Shown: positions 6,735 through 15,169 of the stretch, piece after piece
Layout: each line of letters opens with the position of its first letter
Numbering within the stretch: the first letter of the stretch is position 1
Assembly: GCA_023399455.1 (NCBI GenBank)
Contig: JAEWPN010000184.1
Location: 1-15,661, forward strand
Origin: Bacillota bacterium
GTDB lineage: Bacteria > Bacillota > Clostridia > Lachnospirales > Lachnospiraceae
DNA: 15,661 nucleotides
Direction of reading: 5' to 3'
Notes under the pieces: generated by a model
Database searches by the model: none
What the model was told of the DNA's origin: nothing
The model's input: only the letters and a program-made list of their open reading frames with translations
Program-made: the position numbers and the translations under genes

Positions 6735-6748
6735 ATGATAATTATCAT
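6735..6748. promoter_or_regulatory. 14-bp perfect palindrome in the uvrB leader
   Basis: ATGATAATTATCAT is fully palindromic and lies between the candidate promoter and the ribosome site AAGGAG (6757-6762). It resembles half of a Fur-type box (TGATAAT...ATTATCA) but lacks the central base. It could be an operator or chance in AT-rich DNA. Confidence 0.25.
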
Positions 6749-6768
6749 GATATGATAAGGAGAATTCT

Positions 6769-8757
6769 ATGGATCACTTTCACTTGGTATCAGAATATGC
6801 TCCTACCGGTGATCAGCCCCAGGCGATTGCCGAACTGGTAGAAGGCTTTAAGAACGGAAATCAATTTCAGACCTTGCTTGGAGTTACCGGTTCGGGCAAG
6901 ACATTTACAATGGCGAATATTATAACGGCTTTGAATAAACCGACGCTGATCATCGCACATAATAAGACGCTGGCGGGGCAGTTGTACGGGGAATTCAGAG
7001 AGTTCTTTCCGGACAATGCGGTGGAATATTTTGTCTCTTATTACGATTATTATCAGCCGGAGGCTTATGTCCCCTCTTCCGATACGTATATAGCGAAGGA
7101 TTCCTCTATAAACGATGAGATCGATAAGCTGCGCCTTTCGGCGACAGCTTCTTTGACGGAACGAAGGGATGTAGTGGTGGTGGCCAGCGTTTCCTGTATT
7201 TATGGTTTGGGAAGCCCTGACGATTATCAGGAGATGATCGTATCGCTCAGGCCTGGAATGATAAAGGACAGAGACCGGGTCATCAGAGAATTAATCGACA
7301 TACAGTACGACAGGAACGATATGGATGTGGACAGAGGATGCTTTCGCGTGCGGGGTGACAGTGTGGAGATTTATCCGGCGCAGGGTGGTGATTACCTGAT
7401 TCGGGTGGAGTTTTTCGGTGATGAAATCGAACGTATCGCGGAGACGGACCCGCTTACCGGACAGGTACATGCGGCTTTGGAGCATGTGGCCATTTTCCCG
7501 GCGTCTCATTATGTGGTATCTCAGGAAAAGATAGGAGCAGCCTGCAAGAATATCGAAGCGGAGCTGGAGGAAAGAGTTCGTTACTTCAAGAGCGAGGACA
7601 AGCTGTTAGAGGCCCAGAGGATTTCGGAGCGCACCAACTTCGATATCGAAATGCTCAGAGAGACGGGCTTTTGTTCCGGCATCGAGAACTATTCCAGACA
7701 TTTGAACGGAATGGATCCGGGTGCTACACCGCTTACGCTTATGGACTATTTTAAGGATGATTATCTGATCATTATAGACGAATCTCACATGACGGTTCCT
7801 CAGATACGGGGAATGTTTGCCGGCGACCGTTCCAGAAAGAATACCTTGGTGGATTACGGGTTTCGTCTGCCCTCTGCACTGGACAACCGTCCGCTCAATT
7901 TTGAAGAATTTGAGAGTCATATCGACCAGCTTTTGTTTGTTTCTGCAACCCCTTCTAATTACGAGAGTGACCATGAACTGCTGCGTTCGGAGCAGATTAT
8001 CCGGCCTACGGGACTGCTGGACCCCGAGGTGGACGTGCGTCCGGTGGAAGGACAGATCGACGACCTTGTTTCCGAAGTGAACAAAGAGGTGGAGAAGAAG
8101 CATAAAGTGTTAGTCACTACGCTCACTAAGCGTATGGCGGAAGATTTGACGGATTACATGAAGGAAGTGGGCATCCGCGTGAAATATCTCCATTCCGATA
8201 TCGATACTCTGGAACGCGCAGAGATTATCCGTGATATGCGTTTGGATGTTTTCGATGTACTGGTGGGCATCAACCTGCTGAGGGAGGGCTTGGATATCCC
8301 TGAGATTTCGCTGGTGGCCATACTGGATGCGGATAAGGAGGGATTTCTGCGCTCTGAGACATCGCTGATACAGACGATAGGGCGTGCAGCGCGAAATGCT
8401 GAAGGTCATGTAATCATGTATGCGGATAAAATTACGGACTCTATGCGTGCAGCGCTTTCGGAGACGGAGCGCCGGCGTGCAATACAGAAGAAATACAATG
8501 ATGAGCACGGAATAACTCCTCAGACGATCAAGAAGGCGGTAAGGGATTTGATCAGCATATCCAAGGTAATAGAAAAGGAAGAATTGCGTTTCGAGAAGGA
8601 TCCGGAATCTATGGACCGTCAGGAACTGGAGAAGCTGATAGGAGATGTTCAGAAGAAGATGAAGCAGGCGGCGGCGGACTTGAACTTCGAGGCTGCAGCA
8701 GAGTTGCGTGACAAGATGGTAGAGCTGAAAAAGCAGCTTGCATCGATAGAAGAATGA
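6769..8757 (+). CDS. uvrB: Excinuclease ABC subunit B (UvrB)
   Basis: A 662-residue core nucleotide excision repair protein. UvrA loads it at damaged DNA; its helicase-like motor and beta-hairpin verify the lesion, and it then recruits UvrC for incision. Walker A GVTGSGKT (38-45), the damage-probing hairpin segment [12 protein letters not shown] (around 90-102), DESH helicase motif II (337-340), the late helicase motifs ([22 protein letters not shown]) and the C-terminal UVR motif that contacts UvrC (about 620-655) are all present. Length is normal for the family. AAGGAG six bases before the ATG sets the start. Regulation by LexA is suggested by the SOS box upstream. uvrA follows after about 80 nt without a terminator. 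Confidence 0.98.
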   Translation: MDHFHLVSEYAPTGDQPQAIAELVEGFKNGNQFQTLLGVTGSGKTFTMANIITALNKPTLIIAHNKTLAGQLYGEFREFFPDNAVEYFVSYYDYYQPEAYVPSSDTYIAKDSSINDEIDKLRLSATASLTERRDVVVVASVSCIYGLGSPDDYQEMIVSLRPGMIKDRDRVIRELIDIQYDRNDMDVDRGCFRVRGDSVEIYPAQGGDYLIRVEFFGDEIERIAETDPLTGQVHAALEHVAIFPASHYVVSQEKIGAACKNIEAELEERVRYFKSEDKLLEAQRISERTNFDIEMLRETGFCSGIENYSRHLNGMDPGATPLTLMDYFKDDYLIIIDESHMTVPQIRGMFAGDRSRKNTLVDYGFRLPSALDNRPLNFEEFESHIDQLLFVSATPSNYESDHELLRSEQIIRPTGLLDPEVDVRPVEGQIDDLVSEVNKEVEKKHKVLVTTLTKRMAEDLTDYMKEVGIRVKYLHSDIDTLERAEIIRDMRLDVFDVLVGINLLREGLDIPEISLVAILDADKEGFLRSETSLIQTIGRAARNAEGHVIMYADKITDSMRAALSETERRRAIQKKYNDEHGITPQTIKKAVRDLISISKVIEKEELRFEKDPESMDRQELEKLIGDVQKKMKQAAADLNFEAAAELRDKMVELKKQLASIEE

Positions 8758-8794
8758 CATTTGAAAAGTCATGGAAAACGAAGGAAAGGATATG

Positions 8795-8821
8795 GTTACT
8801 GAGAACGGAGTGAACAGTAAC
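8795..8821. repeat. Solo 27-bp copy of the MITE right end
   Basis: These 27 bases are identical to 2290-2316, the right end of the 133-bp element. The unit is itself palindromic at its ends (GTTACTG and CAGTAAC). The flanking octamers AGGATATG (8787-8794) and ACAATATG (8822-8829) match at 6 of 8 positions, which could be a decayed target duplication. It lies between uvrB and uvrA, ending 17 nt before the uvrA start. Confidence 0.8.
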
Positions 8822-8828
8822 ACAATAT

Positions 8829-8833
8829 GGAGG
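8829..8833 (+). promoter_or_regulatory. Ribosome binding site that sets the uvrA start
   Basis: GGAGG lies five bases before the ATG at 8839. The earlier in-frame ATG at 8827 overlaps this site and has none of its own, so 8839 is the likely start. Confidence 0.75.
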
Positions 8834-8838
8834 CTATT

Positions 8839-11733
8839 ATGGAAAGCGGTATCGAAAAAGAAAGCAAGAAAATGCTTCCCCGAAGAGAGTATATTAAAAT
8901 ACGGGGGGCGAACGAACATAACCTGAAAAATATCGATGTGGATATTCCGAGGAATGAATTGGTGGTATTGACCGGTCTGTCCGGCTCAGGAAAGTCTTCT
9001 CTGGCGTTCGACACGATTTATGCGGAGGGGCAGAGGCGTTATATGGAGTCTTTATCATCTTATGCGAGACAGTTTCTCGGACAGATGGAGAAGCCTAATG
9101 TGGAGAAGATAGAAGGCTTGTCGCCTGCAATTTCTATCGATCAGAAATCTACCAACCGCAATCCCCGTTCCACGGTTGGAACGGTAACGGAGATTTATGA
9201 CTATTTCCGTCTTTTGTATGCGAGGATTGGTATTCCCCACTGTCCTTCCTGCGGAAAAGAGATTAAAAAACAGACTGTGGATCAAATGACAGACCAGATT
9301 ATGGGACTGCCGGAGGGAACGAGAATTCAATTGCTGGCTCCGGTAGTAAGGGGCCGTAAAGGCGAGCATACCAAGGTATTCGAGCGGGCGAAGAGGAGCG
9401 GATACGTCCGCGTTCGTGTAGACGGTAATATGTACGAGCTGTCGGAAGAAATTAAGCTGGATAAAAATATAAAGCATAATATTGAAGTGATAGTAGACAG
9501 ACTGGTAGTAAAGCCTGGAATTGAAAGAAGATTAACGGATTCTATTGAAAACGTATTGGAGCTGGCGGAGGGGCTTCTATTTGTGGATGTACTGGAGGGA
9601 GAAATGCTGACCTTCAGTCAGAGCTTTTCCTGCCCGGACTGTGGCGTGAGTGTCAGCGAGATAGAGCCTAGAAGCTTTTCCTTTAACAATCCCTTCGGGG
9701 CTTGTCCGGAATGCTTTGGACTGGGATACAAGATGGAATTCGATGTGGATTTGATGATCCCAGATAAGCGGCTAAGTATCAATCAGGGTGCGATCGCGGT
9801 AATGGGCTGGCAGTCCTGCAACGATCCGGGCAGTTTCAGCAATGCGATTCTTCAGGCACTTGGCAGAGAGTATGATTTCGATTTGGACACTCCCTTTGAA
9901 GAATATCCCGATAAGGTGAAACAGATATTGATTCATGGTACCGGCGGCAAAGAGGTTAAGGTGTATTATAAGGGACAGAGAGGGCAGGGAGTATATCCGG
10001 TGGCTTTTGAAGGACTGGTTAGAAATGTGGAACGGCGTTACCGGGAAACGGGTTCCGAGAGCTCCAAACAGGAGTACGAAACCTTCATGAACATCATTCC
10101 GTGTAAGAAATGTAAGGGGATGAGGTTGAAGGAGGAGGCTTTGGCTGTTACCGTCAATGATAAGAATATATATGAGATTACTTCTTTTTCCATAAGGAAG
10201 CTTCATAAATTCCTAAGTGAAATGGAGCTTACCAAACAACAGCAAATGATTGGCAAGCAGGTTTTGAAGGAGATTAACGCCAGAGTCGGCTTTTTAATCG
10301 ATGTAGGGCTGGATTATCTGTCTCTGTCCAGAGCTACGGGAACTCTTTCCGGCGGCGAGGCACAGAGAATCCGTCTTGCGACTCAGATTGGCTCCGGACT
10401 GGTGGGAGTATGCTATATATTGGATGAGCCCAGCATCGGCCTGCATCAAAGGGATAACGATAAGCTTTTGAATACGCTGCGTAATCTGAAAGATATGGGA
10501 AACACTTTGCTGGTGGTTGAGCACGATGAGGATACGATGCTGGCGGCAGATTATATTGTGGATATCGGACCGGGAGCCGGTTCCCATGGCGGTGAGGTGA
10601 TCGCGCAGGGAACTGCAGAGGAGATTATGAACACTCCGGATTCCATAACCGGACAGTATTTGAGCGGCAAGTTACAGATACCGATACCGGAGAAGCGTCG
10701 TGTTCCTTCCGGACAGCTAACCGTACGCAAAGTTCAGGAAAATAATTTGAAGGGGATGGATGTAAAATTTCCCCTCGGAGTTATGACCTGTGTGACTGGA
10801 GTGTCCGGTTCCGGCAAAAGTTCCCTTGTTAATGAAATTCTCTATAAGCATCTGGCCAGGGATTTGAACCGTGCACGGGCTATTCCGGGAAAGCATGCGG
10901 GTATCGACGGAATCGAACAGCTGGATAAGGTCATCGATATAGACCAGTCTCCAATCGGAAGGACGCCGCGGTCCAATCCGGCCACGTATACGGGAGTATT
11001 CGATCAGATTCGCGATTTATTCGCGACGACTGCCGATGCGAAAGCGAAGGGATATAAAAAAGGCCGTTTCAGTTTCAATGTAAAGGGCGGAAGATGTGAA
11101 GCCTGCAGCGGAGATGGGATTATTAAGATCGAGATGCACTTTTTACCGGATGTTTATGTTCCCTGTGAGGTGTGCGGCGGGAAACGTTATAACAGGGAAA
11201 CTCTCGATGTGAGGTACAAGGGAAAGAGCATTTACGATGTGCTGGATATGACAGTGGAGGAAGCCGTAGGATTCTTTGAAAATGTGCCTTCCATTAGAAG
11301 GAAGATAGAAACCTTAAACGACGTAGGTCTGTCCTATGTGAAGCTGGGGCAGCCCTCCACCACCCTATCAGGAGGCGAGGCACAGAGGATTAAGCTGGCG
11401 ACGGAGCTTAGCAAAAGAAGTACAGGAAAGACGATTTATATATTGGATGAACCGACTACGGGACTTCACTTCGCGGATGTCCACAAGCTGACGGAGATAT
11501 TGCACAAGCTGGCCGACGGCGGAAACACGGTGGTTGTCATCGAGCATAATCTGGATGTCATAAAAACGGCGGACTACATCATCGACATCGGACCGGAGGG
11601 CGGAGACAAGGGAGGAACTGTTATTGCAGAAGGAACGCCGGAGGAAGTGGCAAAAAATCCCAAATCCTATACCGGATTTTACATCAAAAAAATGCTGGAA
11701 CGATATAAAAAAGATAAAAAATCCCTCAAGTAA
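8839..11733 (+). CDS. uvrA: Excinuclease ABC subunit A (UvrA)
   Basis: A 964-residue damage sensor with two ABC ATPase modules that dimerises, scans DNA and delivers UvrB. Module 1 has Walker A GLSGSGKS (46-53), the CPSCG zinc-binding region, the second zinc finger (CPDCG... CPEC) and signature [14 protein letters not shown]. Module 2 has GVSGSGKSS, the CEAC...CEVCGG zinc module needed for DNA binding, [14 protein letters not shown] and Walker [12 protein letters not shown]. The N-terminus is about 12-15 residues longer than is common (start of the conserved part at [15 protein letters not shown]). It follows uvrB closely and is probably co-transcribed; no separate SOS box was seen. The 27-bp repeat lies in the intervening spacer. 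Confidence 0.98.
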   Translation: MESGIEKESKKMLPRREYIKIRGANEHNLKNIDVDIPRNELVVLTGLSGSGKSSLAFDTIYAEGQRRYMESLSSYARQFLGQMEKPNVEKIEGLSPAISIDQKSTNRNPRSTVGTVTEIYDYFRLLYARIGIPHCPSCGKEIKKQTVDQMTDQIMGLPEGTRIQLLAPVVRGRKGEHTKVFERAKRSGYVRVRVDGNMYELSEEIKLDKNIKHNIEVIVDRLVVKPGIERRLTDSIENVLELAEGLLFVDVLEGEMLTFSQSFSCPDCGVSVSEIEPRSFSFNNPFGACPECFGLGYKMEFDVDLMIPDKRLSINQGAIAVMGWQSCNDPGSFSNAILQALGREYDFDLDTPFEEYPDKVKQILIHGTGGKEVKVYYKGQRGQGVYPVAFEGLVRNVERRYRETGSESSKQEYETFMNIIPCKKCKGMRLKEEALAVTVNDKNIYEITSFSIRKLHKFLSEMELTKQQQMIGKQVLKEINARVGFLIDVGLDYLSLSRATGTLSGGEAQRIRLATQIGSGLVGVCYILDEPSIGLHQRDNDKLLNTLRNLKDMGNTLLVVEHDEDTMLAADYIVDIGPGAGSHGGEVIAQGTAEEIMNTPDSITGQYLSGKLQIPIPEKRRVPSGQLTVRKVQENNLKGMDVKFPLGVMTCVTGVSGSGKSSLVNEILYKHLARDLNRARAIPGKHAGIDGIEQLDKVIDIDQSPIGRTPRSNPATYTGVFDQIRDLFATTADAKAKGYKKGRFSFNVKGGRCEACSGDGIIKIEMHFLPDVYVPCEVCGGKRYNRETLDVRYKGKSIYDVLDMTVEEAVGFFENVPSIRRKIETLNDVGLSYVKLGQPSTTLSGGEAQRIKLATELSKRSTGKTIYILDEPTTGLHFADVHKLTEILHKLADGGNTVVVIEHNLDVIKTADYIIDIGPEGGDKGGTVIAEGTPEEVAKNPKSYTGFYIKKMLERYKKDKKSLK

Positions 11734-11753
11734 TCGGTAAAATCAGCCGATAA
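11726..11753 (+). promoter_or_regulatory. SigD/sigma-28-like flagellar promoter
   Basis: GCCGATAA (11746-11753) matches the sigma-28 -10 consensus exactly. TCAAGTAA (11726-11733), 12 nt upstream, matches TAAAGTTT at 5 of 8 positions and overlaps the uvrA stop codon. The next genes downstream are an mbl-type actin and flagellar rod genes. A terminator-like hairpin at 11780-11831 stands between this promoter and those genes. Function is inferred. Confidence 0.45.
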
Positions 11754-11779
11754 CATAAGAAATAGGAAAAAGCATGGAG

Positions 11780-11831
11780 GCGGCAAGTGAGGCGGAAGGA
11801 ACCGCTTTCATTTGCTGTGTCTGATTTTTTT
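11780..11831 (+). terminator. Terminator-like hairpin after uvrA
   Basis: Sixteen pairs, several of them G-U and with one bulged C, form between 11780-11795 and 11802-11818 around the loop AAGGAA. A run of seven T (11825-11831) follows six bases later. It probably ends uvrBA transcription and could also act as an attenuator for the SigD-like transcript. Confidence 0.5.
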
Positions 11832-11852
11832 ATAAAATTTTGTGAAACCCCT

Positions 11853-11880
11853 TTGAAAAACCGAATCTTTAAGGTATAAT
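11853..11880 (+). promoter_or_regulatory. Sigma-A promoter for the mbl/flagellar rod genes
   Basis: TTGAAA (11853-11858), 16 nt, perfect TATAAT (11875-11880). It lies 87 nt before the mbl-type start codon and downstream of the hairpin. Confidence 0.6.
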
Positions 11881-11967
11881 AGCTGTGTGCGTTTGGCTTA
11901 AAGATATTTTGGAAAATATGAAGATAGATTTTGCATGAGATAGGACACTAAGAAAGGGGTTTAACAT

Positions 11968-12960
11968 ATGCAGTATACAGACATAGGAATTGATTTGGGA
12001 ACAGCGAGCATTTTAGTATATATCAGAGGGAAGGGCGTAGTGCTTAAGGAACCCTCCGTGGTAGCCTTTGACAGGGATACCGACAAAATAAGGGCGATTG
12101 GCGAAGATGCGAGACTGATGCTCGGCAGGACCCCCGGAAATATTGTAGCAGTAAGGCCGCTTAGACAAGGCGTTATCTCGGATTACAGAGTGACAGAGAA
12201 GATGATGAAGTATTTTATCCAGAAAGCGCTAGGCAAAAAAACGTTTCGTAAGCCCCGTATTGCGGTGTGCGTGCCGAGCGGAGTGACCGAGGTAGAGAAG
12301 AAGGCGGTAGAGGATGCGACTTATCAGGCGGGAGCCAGAGAGGTTTCCATTATTGAAGAGCCGATTGCTGCAGCGATTGGGGCGGGAATTGATATTTCCA
12401 AGCCTTGTGGAAATATGATCGTCGATATCGGAGGAGGAACCTCAGACATTGCCGTTATTTCTTTGGGAGGTACTGTAGTAAGCGCCTCCATTAAGATAGC
12501 AGGAGATGATTTCGACGAAGCTATCGTTCGTTATATGAGAAAGAAACATAATCTGCTGATTGGTGAACGGACGGCGGAGGATTTGAAGATAAAAATCGGT
12601 TCTGCTTATAAGCGTTCCGAGGTGGATTATATGGATGTCAGAGGCCGTAACCTCGTAACCGGATTGCCTAGAACGGTAAAGGTTTCTTCTGAGGAGACGG
12701 AGGAGGCACTTCGCGAGACGACGGCACAGATCGTGGAGACGATACACAGTGTGCTGGAGAAGACGCCGCCGGAATTGGCAGCGGATATCGCGGACAGAGG
12801 CATTGTTCTTACCGGAGGTGGAAGCCTGCTTCGCGGATTGGAGGATTTAATAGCCTCTAAGACGGGAATCAACACGATGACGGCAGAGGATCCTATGACA
12901 GCCGTTGCAATCGGAACCGGTAAATATGTGGAATTTTTAGCAGGATATAAAGAGGACTAA
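11968..12960 (+). CDS. mbl: MreB/Mbl-family rod-shape actin
   Basis: A 330-residue bacterial actin that forms membrane-bound filaments and guides the elongation peptidoglycan machinery. The nucleotide-binding motifs are intact: phosphate 1 DIGIDLGTAS (residues 5-14), phosphate 2 IVDIGGGTSDIAV, and the adenosine motif GIVLTGGGSLLRGL. Other family signatures are EEPIAAAIGAG and LLIGERTAEDLKI. Length is normal for MreB/Mbl. AAAGGGG lies about nine bases before the ATG. In B. subtilis mbl is directly followed by flhO and flhP, and the same order here favours Mbl over MreB; the sequence alone does not decide the paralogue. No mreC or mreD is adjacent. The spoIIID gene that precedes mbl in Bacillus is absent; uvrA occupies that side. 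Confidence 0.93.
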   Translation: MQYTDIGIDLGTASILVYIRGKGVVLKEPSVVAFDRDTDKIRAIGEDARLMLGRTPGNIVAVRPLRQGVISDYRVTEKMMKYFIQKALGKKTFRKPRIAVCVPSGVTEVEKKAVEDATYQAGAREVSIIEEPIAAAIGAGIDISKPCGNMIVDIGGGTSDIAVISLGGTVVSASIKIAGDDFDEAIVRYMRKKHNLLIGERTAEDLKIKIGSAYKRSEVDYMDVRGRNLVTGLPRTVKVSSEETEEALRETTAQIVETIHSVLEKTPPELAADIADRGIVLTGGGSLLRGLEDLIASKTGINTMTAEDPMTAVAIGTGKYVEFLAGYKED

Positions 12961-13012
12961 TTCATTGGGTGATGGTAACCTGTCATCCGATAGCAATCTA
13001 TTATTCGATAGG

Positions 13013-13041
13013 TTGATAAAAGGGAAAAGGGAATAAATAAT
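13013..13041 (+). promoter_or_regulatory. Candidate promoter for the rod genes
   Basis: TTGATA (13013-13018), 17 nt, AATAAT (13036-13041), each 5 of 6 to consensus, in the 107-nt spacer before flgF/flhO. The leader before the ribosome site AAAAGGAG (13053-13060) would be very short. It could allow the rod genes to be expressed apart from mbl. Confidence 0.35.
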
Positions 13042-13067
13042 ATACTGAGGGTAAAAGGAGTAGTCAT

Positions 13068-13850
13068 ATGGTTAAGGGTTTATACACTGCCTATACGGGA
13101 ATGGTAAATGAGCAACACAGGATGGACGTCCTTACCAATAACCTGGCAAATGCGAATACCAACGGATATAAGAAAGAAGGAGCCACCAGTCAAGCCTTTG
13201 ACGATGTGCTCGCTTACAAGATCAAAGATATGTCCGAGGGGCGCGGGACGGCAAAGGGATTGGGCGTAAATAATCTGGGGGTTAAGATAGGAGAGGGCTA
13301 TACGGATTATTCGCAGGGACCGGTGAAGGGAACGGAAAACGCATTCGATCTGGCGTTGTCGGGAGAAGGATTCTTCACGGTGCAGTATACCGATAAGGAA
13401 GGCGATATCTCGACAAAATATACTCGTGACGGAAGCTTTGCTATGGATTCACAAGGCTATCTGGTAACTCATGACGGCGATTATGTCCTGGGCATGACGG
13501 GCGGACGAATCAAGCTGGATCCTCTTCTCGATTTCAGAGTAGATACTTCGGGCAATATCATGCAGGGAGATGATAATTCTCCTGTGGCAACTTTAAGGAT
13601 ACGTGACTTTGTTGATTATGATTATTTGGAGAAGTTTGGAGATAATTATTTCCAGACGGTAGACGGCTACAGATTTCAGGACGCTACGGCGAAGGTGAAT
13701 CAGGGCTATCTGGAATCCTCCAATATTTCAGTGGTAACAGAGATGACGAATATGATAAATGTATCGAGAGCTTATGAAACGAATCAGAAGGTGATTCAGA
13801 CTTACGACAGCAGCTTGGAAATTGCTGTAAATCAGCTCGGAAAGCTGTAG
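13068..13850 (+). CDS. flgF: Flagellar rod protein, FlgF/FlhO-like
   Basis: A 260-residue component of the flagellar rod, exported through the flagellar type III apparatus (no signal peptide, as expected). The N-terminal rod motif is clear (YTAYTGMVNEQHRMDVLTNN, then LANANTNGYKK, residues 5-35), and the C-terminal rod/hook domain ends with the MTNMINVSRAYETNQKVI helix. These two helices pack together in the assembled rod. The middle contains the FDLALSGEGFFTV segment typical of FlgE/F/G. The position directly after mbl matches B. subtilis flhO. AAAAGGAG seven bases before the ATG sets the start. It precedes the FlgG-like gene by 11 nt, indicating an operon. Confidence 0.9.
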   Translation: MVKGLYTAYTGMVNEQHRMDVLTNNLANANTNGYKKEGATSQAFDDVLAYKIKDMSEGRGTAKGLGVNNLGVKIGEGYTDYSQGPVKGTENAFDLALSGEGFFTVQYTDKEGDISTKYTRDGSFAMDSQGYLVTHDGDYVLGMTGGRIKLDPLLDFRVDTSGNIMQGDDNSPVATLRIRDFVDYDYLEKFGDNYFQTVDGYRFQDATAKVNQGYLESSNISVVTEMTNMINVSRAYETNQKVIQTYDSSLEIAVNQLGKL

Positions 13851-13861
13851 GAGGGTGAAGA

Positions 13862-14680
13862 ATGGTTAGAAGTTTATGGTCAGCGGCAACCGGAATGAAT
13901 GCACAACAGACAAACGTAGATACGATTGCGAACAACCTTGCTAACGTAAATACGGTGGGTTACAAGGCGCAGGTATCTCAGTTTAAAAGTTTATTATATC
14001 AAACCTTGCAGACGAAGACGACTACGGCAGACGGAGATCCTAAGCCGGTTACTTCGCAGGTAGGTTTGGGCGTGCGTAATTCTTCTATCAATCAGATATT
14101 TACGCAGGGAAGTCTTATCGCTTCCGAAAGCGGAACCTCGTTTGCCATTGAAGGCGACGGATTTTTTGCAGTCAGAAATGGAAATGATGAGATTAATTAT
14201 ACAAGAAACGGGGATTTTACATGGGGATTATCTTCCAGCGGCGGAATCATGCTGACAACTACGGATGGAAATCCGGTTCTGGATTCACAAGGCAGAACCA
14301 TAGCGCTGGCGAGCTCATTCATGACGAACTTGATTACGATTTCTTCTGATGGAACGCTTATGTATCCTGATATAAATAACAACGCACAATCATTGGGCAT
14401 TAAGATTGGAACCTTTCAGTTCCGCAATCCCGAAGGCTTGGAAAGACAAGGAGATTCCCTCTGGGCTGTTACCGGTGCCAGCGGGGCCGCGATTAACGAA
14501 GCGACCAGCACGGGTATTACTATGAGCAAGGTCATTCAGGGCTACTTAGAAGGCTCTAATGTCAAGGTGGCGGATGAGATGGTAAACCTTATCGTTGCGC
14601 AGAGAGCTTACGAGATGAATTCCAAAGCGATTACTACCTCGGATGAAATGCTTCAGCAGGCGAACAACTTGAAGCGCTAA
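13862..14680 (+). CDS. flgG: Flagellar distal rod protein, FlgG/FlhP-like
   Basis: A 272-residue rod protein paralogous to the preceding gene. It opens MVRSLWSAATGMNAQQTNVD, then IANNLANVNTVGYKAQ, and closes with the FlgG-type C-terminus (GYLEGSNVKVADEMVNLIVAQRAYE... ITTSDEMLQQANNLKR). The central FAIEGDGFFAV segment is conserved. FlgG-type proteins form the distal rod linking the motor to the hook. The ribosome site GGAGG overlaps the region of the previous stop codon, so translation is probably coupled. By position it corresponds to B. subtilis flhP. Confidence 0.92.
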   Translation: MVRSLWSAATGMNAQQTNVDTIANNLANVNTVGYKAQVSQFKSLLYQTLQTKTTTADGDPKPVTSQVGLGVRNSSINQIFTQGSLIASESGTSFAIEGDGFFAVRNGNDEINYTRNGDFTWGLSSSGGIMLTTTDGNPVLDSQGRTIALASSFMTNLITISSDGTLMYPDINNNAQSLGIKIGTFQFRNPEGLERQGDSLWAVTGASGAAINEATSTGITMSKVIQGYLEGSNVKVADEMVNLIVAQRAYEMNSKAITTSDEMLQQANNLKR

Positions 14681-14703
14681 GAGGATGAAAGGAGTACTAT
14701 ATA

Positions 14704-15051
14704 ATGGATATTGGAAGCGGTATTTCTTCTGCATATACGAGTTATTTATCCTCTCAGGCCTCCAGTAAGCTGGATACTCATATTAAGACAAAGGATTATT
14801 CCCAGTCTTCCGATGAAGAGCTTTTGGCGGCATGTAAAGAATTCGAGTCTTACTTTTTAGAGCAGATTTTTAAAGAGATGCAGAAGACGGTGGATGTATT
14901 TAAAGATGAGGATTCAACACCTAACGATTCACTGGTAGACTATTTTAAAGATAGCACCTTGCAGGAATTGGCGAGCACATCTACGGAAAAGGAAGGACTC
15001 GGTCTTGCACAGATGCTCTTTGAGCAGATGAAGCGAAATTATGATTTGTAA
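14704..15051 (+). CDS. FlgJ-type rod-binding protein without muramidase domain
   Basis: A 115-residue protein matching the N-terminal rod-binding domain of FlgJ (ACKEFESYFLEQIFKEMQKT at about 43-62, then LAQMLFEQMKRNY near the end). FlgJ acts as scaffold or cap for rod assembly in Gram-negatives and carries a C-terminal glucosaminidase that opens the wall; that domain is absent here, as is common in Gram-positives. A separate hydrolase would have to make the hole. AAAGGAG nine bases before the ATG sets the start. It is 23 nt after the FlgG-like gene and is the last gene of the operon. Confidence 0.82.
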   Translation: MDIGSGISSAYTSYLSSQASSKLDTHIKTKDYSQSSDEELLAACKEFESYFLEQIFKEMQKTVDVFKDEDSTPNDSLVDYFKDSTLQELASTSTEKEGLGLAQMLFEQMKRNYDL

Positions 15052-15075
15052 GGTTATATGATTATTGAATGATGA

Positions 15076-15100
15076 GGCTGCTTATTTAAGCAGCCTTTTT
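15076..15100 (+). terminator. Rho-independent terminator of the rod operon
   Basis: GGCTGCTT (15076-15083) pairs with AAGCAGCC (15088-15095) around a 4-nt loop, followed by TTTTT and shortly by a second T run. It lies 24 nt after the stop codon. Confidence 0.92.
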
Positions 15101-15169
15101 GCGTTTTTTTGTCCTATATTTAGACAACAATCGAATGCTTTTTCGTGTCAAAGGAGAGAGATTGGATAT

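Noticed and set aside
7817..8080. Second + strand open frame inside uvrB
   Set aside because: Out-of-frame shadow of uvrB with no independent features.
7606..8103. Long antisense open frame within uvrB
   Set aside because: It lies fully opposite a well-conserved gene, its translation shows no domain pattern, and no ribosome site or promoter stands out.
8110..8919. 269-codon antisense open frame across the end of uvrB
   Set aside because: Opposite conserved uvrB codons and running into the repeat and uvrA start; composition looks like reverse-frame noise.
12986..12993. TCCGATAG as a second SigD-type -10 before the rod genes
   Set aside because: Only 6 of 8 to GCCGATAA and nothing like a -35 at 11-16 nt upstream.
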